From Acidobacteriota bacterium (GTDB lineage: Bacteria > Acidobacteriota > Terriglobia > UBA7540): a stretch of DNA of 5,502 nucleotides. The notes beneath the pieces are model-generated. The model saw only the letters and a list, made by a program, of their open reading frames with translations, was not told the origin of the DNA and searched no databases. Both the position numbers and the translations under genes were made by a program. The DNA lies in assembly GCA_021828245.1 (NCBI GenBank), contig JAKASC010000168.1, positions 1 to 5,502 of the forward strand, given 5' to 3'. The stretch's first letter is position 1; every line of letters starts with the position of its first letter. Below are positions 1-5,378 of this stretch, piece by piece.

Positions 1-662
1 GCGGCCGTGTGTTGTGCTTCCACCAAGCGGCGGGCGATGGTCAGTCGTCGGCGTGAGAGTCGCACCCGCTCTTCGCGTCGGTCACTCTTGGTTTCCCGTT
101 GAGTGGCCGAAGCGGGCGAAGGGGCTGCCATCCGGGCGACCTTGGTCTCAGCGGAGTCGCTGGTTTGGCAGGACGGTTTCTCCACAGCAACAGGTTGGGC
201 TTTCTCAAGGTAAGCCTCGACGTCGCGCTGACGAATGCGGCCCGCCTCGCGGGCCGGCACCCGGCGGAGGTCCACGCCTTTCTCCTCAGCCATGCGGCGC
301 GCGAGCGGCGTGACCTTGCGAGGCTCGTTTGTGGGCTCGACCGGTGCCGCGGGCTTCGCTTGGGGCGGAGCGCTCACTGAAGAACTCGGCGGCTCCAGCT
401 CGGGACCCTTTCGTCCAGCGTCGGAGGCTTCCTCCAAAATTCCGAGCACGTCGCCGATTTTGACCGTTTCGCCCTCTGGCCGCTCAATCCGTGTCAGGAC
501 GCCGTCGGTTTCCGCGGCCACTTCAAGATCAACCTTGTCCGTTTCAAGTGATACCAACACCTCGCCGGTTCGGACACGGTCTCCTTCTTTTTTCTGCCAG
601 CGTCCGACCGTGGCTTCCAGCACGGATTCTCCGAGTTCGGGAACGACAATCTTCCTGGGCAT
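1..662 (-). CDS. sucB: 2-oxoglutarate dehydrogenase E2 (dihydrolipoyl succinyltransferase), N-terminal part, truncated by window edge
   Basis: This is the E2 core of the 2-oxoglutarate dehydrogenase complex. It takes the succinyl group from E1 onto a lipoyl-lysine and passes it to CoA in the cytoplasm. Reading leftward from ATG at 662, 220 codons are visible and the frame is still open at position 1. Residues 1-78 form a lipoyl domain with the motif ETDKVDLE; Lys43 is the expected lipoylation site. A Pro/Ala/Glu-rich linker follows (about 79-115). Residues 117-152 form the peripheral subunit-binding domain, starting TPLARRMAEEKGVDL. A second linker (about 153-198) leads into the start of the acyltransferase domain (RVRLSRRRLTIARRLVEAQ). 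The catalytic HxxxD motif lies outside the window. The usual GTGP loop of the subunit-binding domain is replaced by PAREA. The gene follows sucA by 22 nt with a good Shine-Dalgarno, so the two are almost certainly co-transcribed. E2 of pyruvate or branched-chain dehydrogenase is possible by domain layout, but the sucA neighbour argues for the succinyl enzyme. Confidence 0.95.
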   Translation of the reverse strand, partial: MPRKIVVPELGESVLEATVGRWQKKEGDRVRTGEVLVSLETDKVDLEVAAETDGVLTRIERPEGETVKIGDVLGILEEASDAGRKGPELEPPSSSVSAPPQAKPAAPVEPTNEPRKVTPLARRMAEEKGVDLRRVPAREAGRIRQRDVEAYLEKAQPVAVEKPSCQTSDSAETKVARMAAPSPASATQRETKSDRREERVRLSRRRLTIARRLVEAQHTA

Positions 663-670
663 CACCACTT

Positions 671-675
671 CCCTT
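671..675 (-). promoter_or_regulatory. Ribosome-binding site of sucB
   Basis: The minus strand reads AAGGG followed by an 8-nt spacer and the ATG at 662. It lies in the 22-nt gap between the sucA stop (685-687) and sucB, and supports the chosen sucB start, which gives the conserved lipoyl-domain opening MPRKIVVPELGES. Confidence 0.7.
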
Positions 676-684
676 TCAGTTCTT

Positions 685-3489
685 TTAGTCCGATCTCTTA
701 ACCAGCACCATATCTTCCATGCCCACGTCAAGTTGTTGGCTAAAGGCCTGTTGAACAATTGCCTGTTGATTGGCGAGATGGCGTGCCAGCGAGCCTTCCG
801 CAGGGCTCGAACTCCGCGAGCGTCCGACGTACCTCAATCGCCATCGGCCGTCCGTCAAATTGCCGAGAGTGGGCCGCGCGTATTCCCAGGCGCCCATGTT
901 CTCCGGTTCCTCCTGCACCCACAGCACCTCCTGGAGGTTTGGATAAGCTTCCAAAACTGGCCGCAAATCCACTTCCGGGAAAGGATACAACTGTTCGACG
1001 CGGCAGATGGCGATGTCGGGCGTGGTGTTGCGTTGCGGGTTGGTGACCAAATCCACGTAAATTTTTCCGGTACAAAGAATCAGCCGTCGCACCGCCTGCG
1101 GCTGAAGATCCCTCTCTCCGTCAGGAATCACGCGCTGCCAATGGCCTTCCGCCAACTCGCGCGGAGCGGAAAGCGTCAGCGGATGGCGAAGCAAGCTTTT
1201 GGGCGTTAAAGCGATGAGGGGCAGCGGGTCCACCTTGAGCAGCGCCGCTTGCAGCCGCAACAAGTGGAAATATTGGGCCGCCGTGCTGGGATTGGCGACG
1301 CGCAGGTTAATTTCCGCCGTGAGTTGCAAAAACCGCTCCACGCGGGAGCTCGAATGGTCCGGCCCCTGGCCTTCGAAACCGTGAGGCAACAGCATCACCA
1401 GCGACGGCGTCAGACCCCACTTGGCGCGGCCGGAAGCGACGAATTCGTCAATCATGGTTTGCGCGCCGTTGACAAAATCGCCATATTGAGCTTCCCAAAT
1501 CACCAGCCGGCTCGGCTCTTGCAAGCTGTAACCAAATTCAAATCCCACCACCGCAGCCTCGGTCAGGGGGCTATTGTGAATTTCAAAGGCGGCGCGCGCT
1601 TGGGGCAGCGCCTGCAACGGACAAGAGCGCTCGCCGGTTTCCGTGTCGTGGAATACCGCGTGACGTTGGCTGAAGGTTCCCCGCTCCACATCTTCGCCGG
1701 TCATGCGGACGGCCGTGCCATCGGCAAGAATCGAAGCGAGCGCCAACTCTTCCGCCGAGGCCCAATCAATGGTTTTCTCGTCGGGTGAGTCCAAAATGTT
1801 ACGGCGCCGCTCGTGGCCCCGCTCCAGCTTTCGATGAAGATGAAATCCCTCCGGAAGGCGCAGCAGACCGTCATTCAGTTCGCGCAATCGCGCCAGAGGA
1901 ACCGCCGTTTTAGCGTGCCGCGCCGCGCCGGGAGGCGGCGGCTCTGGCAAGGGTTCAACCATGGAGCTGCCGGCCTCGGGCGACTTTAGTGCTGCCTCTA
2001 ACTCTCTCGTTCGATCCTGAACCAGTTTTTCCACCCATTCCTGCTGCACCTCACCGGTTTCGGCAAGGCGGCGCGCCCACAGCTCCCGCACGGTGGGATG
2101 CGAGGCAATGCGCCGATAAAGCTGCGGCTGGGTGAACGACGGCTCGTCGCCCTCGTTATGGCCGTAGCGCCGATAACCGACCAGGTCAATCACAAAATCC
2201 TTGTGGAATTTTGCGCGATAAGCAAACGCCAGCCGCGCCACTTCCAGGCAGGCGAGCGGGTCATCAGCATTGACGTGAACGATGGGAATCCGATAGCCAC
2301 GGGCCAAATCGCTGGCGTACGGGGCGCTGCGAAAATCGGTCGGATCCGTCGTATAGCCGAGCTGGTTGTTGGCGATGATGTGAAGCGTGCCGCCCGTGGA
2401 GTAGCCCGGCAGACGATAAAAGTTCAGGGTTTCCGCCACGATGCCTTGGCCCGGGAAGGATGCGTCGCCGTGAATAAGGATGGGCAGCGTCAACACCGGG
2501 TCAAATTGGGGTTCGCCGGGAGTGTCCACTCGCGTTCCAGCAGCACGTGCCATGCCTTCCACGACCGGGTTGACGGCCTCCAGGTGGCTGGGGTTGGGCG
2601 GCATCGTAATGACCAGCTCGGCGCGTTGGGCTGCTTGAATGGCCCGTTGCGCCCCCAGATGATATTTCACGTCGCCCGTCCAGCCCAGGTCTTCTCGAAA
2701 GTCGTGCGCGCGAACGGGGTCCTTGAACTCGGCAATAATCTGGCTGTACGGCTTGTTCAAGATGTGGGCCAGCACGTTGAGCCTTGCTCGATGCGCCATG
2801 CCGATGAGCACGTTGCGCATCCCAACCTCACCCGCCCCGGCAATCACTTCATCCAGGACCGGAATCAACATGTCGAGGCCTTCCACGGAAAAACGTGTTT
2901 TACCGGGAAAGGTGCGGTGCAGAAAGCGCTCGAAGGTTTCGACTTGCGTCAGGCGCTCAAGAAGCGCCGGCCCGTCCACGGGATTGGCAGGAGGCCGAAA
3001 CCGGCCCGATTCCACCGCGTCGTGCAGCCAATATCGTTCATCGGGATCGCGCAGGTGCGCATAATCATAGCCAATCGAGGAGCAGTAAATTTTGCGCAGG
3101 GCCTGAATCACCTCCCAGGCGTTCGATTTCCCTTCTGCAATGGGCCGGACAATCAGACTGGCGGGCAATTGGCGGAGATCGCCCTCCGTCACCCCGTGGA
3201 ATTCCGGGCGAAGGGTCGGGTCACTAGGTGGCGGGCTGCCCAGAGGGTCAATTTGAGCGTCCAGGTGTCCGAACTTGCGGATGGACTCGGCGTAATTCAC
3301 CGCCCCTACAATCTTAGCAATGCGTTCCGAGCCTAAAACTGCTTGGCCCTCCGTAGCCGGGGGCGGACCTTGCTGCTCAAACCAAGCCCGGGTCGCCGCA
3401 TCAACGGAGTTTGCATCTCGCTGAAAACGGTCGTAGAGTTCCAGGGCGTAGCCTAAGTTGACCCCTTGAAATTCACGCCATGTGCTCAT
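685..3489 (-). CDS. sucA: 2-oxoglutarate dehydrogenase E1 component, thiamine-diphosphate dependent
   Basis: This is the E1o subunit (934 aa, full length for the family). It decarboxylates 2-oxoglutarate on thiamine diphosphate and succinylates the lipoyl group of E2 in the TCA cycle. Residues 3-40 match the short N-terminal segment that contacts E2. The dehydrogenase domain holds GMAHRARLNVLAH (230-242), GDVKYHLG (272-279) and NPSHLEAVNP (299-308). His233 and His277 align with active-site histidines known in E. coli SucA. The cofactor motif runs from GDASFPGQG (341-349) to NNQLGYT (374-380). The transketolase-like pyrimidine domain (about 576-770) contains GEDVERGTFSQRHAV (598-612), EAQYGDF, GFEGQGPDHSS and TPKSLLRHP. 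The C-terminal domain (about 800-915) ends with LWVQEEPENMGAW. One oddity is Ala at 235 where most family members have Gly (HRGRL). The ATG at 3489 is chosen because MSTWREFQGVNLGY is the expected N-terminus; GAGG lies 11 nt upstream, inside a small hairpin. sucB follows directly. A long plus-strand frame across 2098-3336 is an antisense shadow. Confidence 0.98.
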   Translation of the reverse strand: MSTWREFQGVNLGYALELYDRFQRDANSVDAATRAWFEQQGPPPATEGQAVLGSERIAKIVGAVNYAESIRKFGHLDAQIDPLGSPPPSDPTLRPEFHGVTEGDLRQLPASLIVRPIAEGKSNAWEVIQALRKIYCSSIGYDYAHLRDPDERYWLHDAVESGRFRPPANPVDGPALLERLTQVETFERFLHRTFPGKTRFSVEGLDMLIPVLDEVIAGAGEVGMRNVLIGMAHRARLNVLAHILNKPYSQIIAEFKDPVRAHDFREDLGWTGDVKYHLGAQRAIQAAQRAELVITMPPNPSHLEAVNPVVEGMARAAGTRVDTPGEPQFDPVLTLPILIHGDASFPGQGIVAETLNFYRLPGYSTGGTLHIIANNQLGYTTDPTDFRSAPYASDLARGYRIPIVHVNADDPLACLEVARLAFAYRAKFHKDFVIDLVGYRRYGHNEGDEPSFTQPQLYRRIASHPTVRELWARRLAETGEVQQEWVEKLVQDRTRELEAALKSPEAGSSMVEPLPEPPPPGAARHAKTAVPLARLRELNDGLLRLPEGFHLHRKLERGHERRRNILDSPDEKTIDWASAEELALASILADGTAVRMTGEDVERGTFSQRHAVFHDTETGERSCPLQALPQARAAFEIHNSPLTEAAVVGFEFGYSLQEPSRLVIWEAQYGDFVNGAQTMIDEFVASGRAKWGLTPSLVMLLPHGFEGQGPDHSSSRVERFLQLTAEINLRVANPSTAAQYFHLLRLQAALLKVDPLPLIALTPKSLLRHPLTLSAPRELAEGHWQRVIPDGERDLQPQAVRRLILCTGKIYVDLVTNPQRNTTPDIAICRVEQLYPFPEVDLRPVLEAYPNLQEVLWVQEEPENMGAWEYARPTLGNLTDGRWRLRYVGRSRSSSPAEGSLARHLANQQAIVQQAFSQQLDVGMEDMVLVKRSD

Positions 3490-3554
3490 GGTTGTGCAAT
3501 CCTCGGATTGCTCATGGACTCAATAAGCTCGTCAAATTCCGTTCGTTTCACCAC
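3486..3554 (-). CDS. Possible 22-residue leader ORF overlapping the sucA start
   Basis: A short minus-strand frame beginning at a GTG (3552-3554) encodes VVKRTEFDELIESMSNPRIA followed by QP. Its TGA stop (3486-3488) overlaps the sucA ATG as ATGA, the arrangement typical of translational coupling. An in-frame ATG at 3513-3515 would give only nine residues. A TAGGAG lies 11 nt before the GTG. The frame stays open upstream as far as 4088, but that extension is antisense to the secreted-protein gene and does not look like protein. There is no recognisable homology, so this could be chance; it is recorded because the overlap is exact. Confidence 0.15.
   Translation of the reverse strand: MVKRTEFDELIESMSNPRIAQP
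3496..3511 (-). promoter_or_regulatory. Hairpin enclosing the sucA Shine-Dalgarno
   Basis: The sequence is a 7-bp perfect inverted repeat with a 2-nt centre (GCAATCC / GGATTGC on the plus strand). In the sucA mRNA it would fold as GCAATC-CGAG-GATTGC, which places the only Shine-Dalgarno-like GAGG at the loop and top of the stem, 11 nt from the ATG. That would limit ribosome access unless the stem is opened, for example by a ribosome translating the overlapping small ORF. The inverted repeat is seen directly; its effect on translation is inferred. Confidence 0.4.
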
Positions 3555-3562
3555 CCTGAGAT

Positions 3563-3668
3563 TGTCTCCTACTCTGCGCTCGCTCGCAACGGGAGCATAG
3601 CCCGAACCTGCGCTCAAAGGCAACCGCCTGAGCGCCAAGCTAGGTTCGGCGCCGTTGATAGGAGCACA
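3563..3668. other. Nested inverted-repeat element (candidate structured RNA or palindromic repeat) between divergent genes
   Basis: Five stems nest in order. TGTCTCCTA (3563-3571) pairs with TAGGAG-C-ACA (3659-3668, one bulged C). CAACGG (3587-3592) pairs with CCGTTG (3652-3657). CCGAACCT (3602-3609) pairs with AGGTTCGG (3642-3649). GCGCTCA (3610-3616) pairs with TGAGCGC (3629-3635). GGC (3619-3621) pairs with GCC (3626-3628) around the loop AACC. This gives about 33 base pairs in 106 nt, all Watson-Crick. Unpaired stretches are 3572-3586, 3593-3601, 3617-3618, 3636-3641, 3650-3651 and 3658. The pairing works on either strand. On the minus strand it would lie in a sucA leader, ending 73 nt before the ATG; on the plus strand it would sit upstream of the secreted-protein gene. 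I compared it from memory with SAM-I, SAM-IV, SAH, cobalamin, glycine, c-di-GMP-I, twister and SRP RNA consensus patterns and could not match it to any. There is no T-run, so it is not an ordinary terminator. Confidence 0.5.
3594..3623 (-). promoter_or_regulatory. Candidate sigma-70-like promoter for sucA-sucB
   Basis: The minus strand has TTGCCT (3618-3623) and TATGCT (3594-3599) separated by 18 nt, each matching four of six consensus bases. Transcription would start near 3587 and give a leader of about 100 nt. Both boxes lie inside the nested inverted repeat, so the palindrome could be an operator or could interfere with the promoter. If this promoter is real, the outer stem of that element cannot form in the transcript. 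The match is modest for GC-rich DNA. Confidence 0.25.
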
Positions 3669-3727
3669 CGGTGGCCGTGCCTTCCTTGACCACGATGAGG
3701 CTTCGTCCCAACACACTCCAGTTGCGA

Positions 3728-3733
3728 TATGAT
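3728..3733 (+). promoter_or_regulatory. Candidate -10 box for the secreted-protein gene
   Basis: TATGAT matches five of six bases of the sigma-70 -10 consensus and lies 28 nt before the chosen start, leaving room for a short leader with its Shine-Dalgarno. No good -35 box sits at 16-18 nt; TTGACC at 3686-3691 is too far upstream. If this -10 is used, the ATGs at 3729 and 3732 lie within it and cannot be the start codon. Confidence 0.25.
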
Positions 3734-3747
3734 GGTGGGGGCGAGGC

Positions 3748-3752
3748 GGAGG
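3748..3752 (+). promoter_or_regulatory. Ribosome-binding site that decides the start of the secreted-protein gene
   Basis: GGAGG lies 9 nt before the ATG at 3762. The upstream in-frame ATGs at 3729 and 3732 have no comparable site, and using them would put an arginine-rich stretch before the signal peptide. Confidence 0.6.
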
Positions 3753-3761
3753 GTAGAAGGC

Positions 3762-4331
3762 ATGATGAAACAAATTGGATTCCTTGTTTTGGGGATACCC
3801 GCGCTCCTGCTTAGTTTGCCCCTGTCGTGGGGACAAACTGCAGCAGCCCAACCCAACCGGCTGATTACCGGAAAGCTGATTTACGTTGGCCCGATGCCGC
3901 ACGGATTGCGCTCCTGGATAATTCAAGATTTCAAAGACTGGGGCAAATATCGCCCAACGCTGGAGAAGGAAGGCGTGGACTTGGTTATGGAGGCGCGCTG
4001 GCCTCGCCGTCGCGTTGAGTTTGAAATGCGGGCCGGCCGACCTGTGCCCAAGCGCGCAAGGCTTCCGAAAAACAAAAGGATCAAGCACCTGTTGGCAACC
4101 ATGACCATCAGGGATTGGGTGACCGGGGCCCGACTGTGGCGCGCGGATCTTCTTGACGAAAAGCCGAAAAAGCAGGCGAGCGATGCATCCCCCGGCCCGG
4201 AGACTCGCATCCGCATCCGCGGCATGTCAAGTGCCCAGATTGCAGAGACCGTGGTGCGCCGACTTCGCGCCTACACTGCCCAACTCGAGCGGCAGAATTC
4301 CACGGCAACGCCCATCCCTCATCGCCCGTAG
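3762..4331 (+). CDS. Secreted protein of unknown function
   Basis: This 189-aa protein has a clear Sec signal peptide: MMKQ, a hydrophobic core (5-22), then SWGQTAAAQ, with cleavage most likely after Ala29 (AAA|Q) or after Gly24. There is no lipobox cysteine, so it is probably exported to the periplasm or outside. The mature part is basic and has no membrane segment. Two conserved-looking blocks stand out: KLIYVGPMPHGLRSWIIQDF continuing to GVDLVMEAR (38-79), and TIRDWVTGARLWRADLLDEK (115-134). A C-terminal helix follows (SSAQIAETVVRRLRAYT, 156-172). The pattern of a strand (IYVGPM), helix, VDLVMEA and then W-x-TG-x-x-LW resembles small secreted proteins that I recall from Acidobacteria, in which a value is expressed relative to an aggregate of strands. 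I cannot assign a function. The start at 3762 is set by GGAGG and the signal peptide. It is divergent from sucA and ends in a hairpin. An antisense minus-strand frame over the same DNA is not convincing. Confidence 0.8.
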   Translation: MMKQIGFLVLGIPALLLSLPLSWGQTAAAQPNRLITGKLIYVGPMPHGLRSWIIQDFKDWGKYRPTLEKEGVDLVMEARWPRRRVEFEMRAGRPVPKRARLPKNKRIKHLLATMTIRDWVTGARLWRADLLDEKPKKQASDASPGPETRIRIRGMSSAQIAETVVRRLRAYTAQLERQNSTATPIPHRP

Positions 4332-4346
4332 CCGACGTTACGGGCG
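4323..4346 (+). terminator. Stem-loop over the stop codon of the secreted-protein gene (possible terminator)
   Basis: CGCCCGTA (4323-4330) and TACGGGCG (4339-4346) form a perfect 8-bp GC-rich stem with an 8-nt loop. The left arm includes the first two bases of the TAG stop at 4329-4331. No T-run follows, so it is not a canonical intrinsic terminator. It may act as a weak or factor-assisted terminator or as an mRNA 3'-end stabiliser that separates this gene from the reductase downstream. Confidence 0.35.
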
Positions 4347-4380
4347 GACATCACCCCGGGTGGCAAAGAAGTAGGAACTG

Positions 4381-4449
4381 ATGGTCAGAATCCACCGGCG
4401 CCGCGACATCGTAGGACTTACCATACACGACGAAAGAGGTAACCCTTGA
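4381..4449 (+). CDS. Possible 22-residue leader ORF coupled to the reductase gene
   Basis: An ATG at 4381 opens a short frame, MVRIHRRRDIVGLTIHDERG then NP, whose TGA (4447-4449) shares its last base with the reductase ATG (TGATG). AGGA lies 4 nt before the ATG and a purine-rich AAAGAAG just before that, so it could be translated. The reductase Shine-Dalgarno lies inside this ORF, as expected for translational coupling. The peptide is arginine-rich and has no recognisable domain. A frame of this length can arise by chance, so the evidence is the position and the ribosome-binding site only. Confidence 0.25.
   Translation: MVRIHRRRDIVGLTIHDERGNP
4436..4440 (+). promoter_or_regulatory. Ribosome-binding site of the RmlD-like gene
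   Basis: GAGGT lies 8 nt before the ATG at 4449 and 5 nt before an in-frame TTG at 4446, so either codon could be used. ATG is preferred because MKVAVTGANG is the usual beginning of the Rossmann fold in this family. Confidence 0.6.
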
Positions 4450-5297
4450 TGAAAGTGGCCGTGACAGGAGCCAACGGTCTGTTGGGGCAAGCGGTGGTCG
4501 AGGCGGCGCGCGGCGCGCATCAAGTCTATCCCTTAACTCGCGCCGGCGCGGATATCACTCAATTCAGCCAAGTTCACGGCGTGTTAACGAAGTTGCGACC
4601 GGAGGTCATCATCCATACTGCCGCCATCCGCGACCTTGACCTCTGCGAAACCGATCCTGCCCGCGCCTTTCTGGTGAATTTTCACGGCACCCGCCATGTG
4701 GTTGAGGCCGCACGAGAGATCGGCGCGCAGGTCGCCCACATTTCAACCGACGCGGTGTTTGATGGCAAAAAGTCAAGCCCGTACTCAGAGTCAGACCCCA
4801 CCAACCCGCCCACTGTTTATGGTCGCGTGAAGCTGCGAGCCGAGCGCTCCGTCCAAACCCTGCCGCGCTATTGGACTTTTCGCATTTCGATCCTTTTTGG
4901 CCCCGGCAAAGTGAATTTGGTTGAAGACGCCCTTCGCAAGGTGGGTGCCGGGCAAGACGTTCTTGCGCCCGCCGACCAGACGGCCAACGCAACCTACGCT
5001 CCGGACGCCGCGCAAAAAATCATCGAAGTCATCGAGTCCGGGCGTCACGGACTCTATCATTTGTCGAATCAGGGAGCGTGCAGCCGGTGGGAGTTGGTGC
5101 GGCGCGGAGTCGAACTGGCCGGACTCGACGCCGCCCGCGTTAAGGCTGTGTCGTTGGCGGAAATGGGTCGCCCGGCGGCGCGGTTGCATTACGCCGTCAT
5201 GGAGATGAAAGCGCTCGCCTCGGCGGGGATTGCCTTGCCGCGCCCGTGGCCTGAAGCCTTGGCCGAGTACGTCGAAAAGCTGATGGGGCGGAAATAG
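4449..5297 (+). CDS. RmlD-like SDR-family sugar-nucleotide reductase
   Basis: This 282-aa protein is an extended short-chain dehydrogenase of the RmlD (dTDP-4-dehydrorhamnose reductase) substrate-binding type, likely soluble and NAD(P)H-dependent. The cofactor motif TGANGLLG lies at 6-13. ADIT (34-37) and PEVIIHTAAIRDLDLCE (51-67) follow the family pattern. STDAVFDG (99-106) leads to the catalytic YGRVK (Tyr124, Lys128), with the serine-type residue expected at Ser99 or Thr100. The C-terminal half has the GLYHLSNQG block (201-209) and RPAARLHYAV continuing to PWPEALAEYV (241-275), the usual ending of RmlD proteins. Length is close to the usual 280-300 aa. The substrate is uncertain: no rmlA, rmlB or rmlC lies in the window, and HTAAIRDLDLCE is more like general sugar-nucleotide-binding SDRs than classical RmlD. 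The family also includes the MAT2B-like regulatory subunits. It is preceded by a possible leader ORF and converges with a permease gene; 5298-5378 holds no clear terminator. Confidence 0.9.
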   Translation: MKVAVTGANGLLGQAVVEAARGAHQVYPLTRAGADITQFSQVHGVLTKLRPEVIIHTAAIRDLDLCETDPARAFLVNFHGTRHVVEAAREIGAQVAHISTDAVFDGKKSSPYSESDPTNPPTVYGRVKLRAERSVQTLPRYWTFRISILFGPGKVNLVEDALRKVGAGQDVLAPADQTANATYAPDAAQKIIEVIESGRHGLYHLSNQGACSRWELVRRGVELAGLDAARVKAVSLAEMGRPAARLHYAVMEMKALASAGIALPRPWPEALAEYVEKLMGRK

Positions 5298-5378
5298 CCG
5301 CGCAGTCCCAAGCCCCGTTCAAAAGCTCACCTCGCGTCATGAAGCGCCGCAAGAACAATCGCTGTTCCCCGCCAAGGC

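Noticed and set aside
235..1209. 324-residue plus-strand frame across the sucA/sucB junction
   Set aside because: It is antisense to the sucB lipoyl domain and the sucA C-terminus, is low-complexity (Ser/Arg/Pro-rich), and has no recognisable motif.
2098..3336. 412-residue plus-strand frame antisense to sucA
   Set aside because: It overlaps a fully conserved, motif-rich sucA over its whole length. Its translation is rich in Arg, His, Val and Gly with no domain pattern, as expected of an antisense shadow in GC-rich DNA.
3563..3668. Known riboswitch or ribozyme identity for the nested stem-loop (SAM, SAH and twister-like words such as GGCAACC and GCGCTC)
   Set aside because: Individual words match, but their order and pairing partners do not fit those consensus structures as I know them, so no class is assigned.
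3729..3761. Upstream ATG starts for the secreted protein
   Set aside because: They lack a ribosome-binding site, overlap the likely -10 box, and would add an Arg-rich segment ahead of an otherwise normal signal peptide.
3486..4088. 200-residue minus-strand frame ending on the sucA start codon
   Set aside because: Most of it is antisense to the signal-peptide-bearing secreted protein and has no protein-like pattern. Only its last 22 codons were kept, as a low-confidence small ORF.
5353..5367. GAACA/TGTTC hairpin between the convergent genes as a terminator
   Set aside because: The stem is only 5 bp, AT-rich, and not followed by a convincing T-run on either strand.
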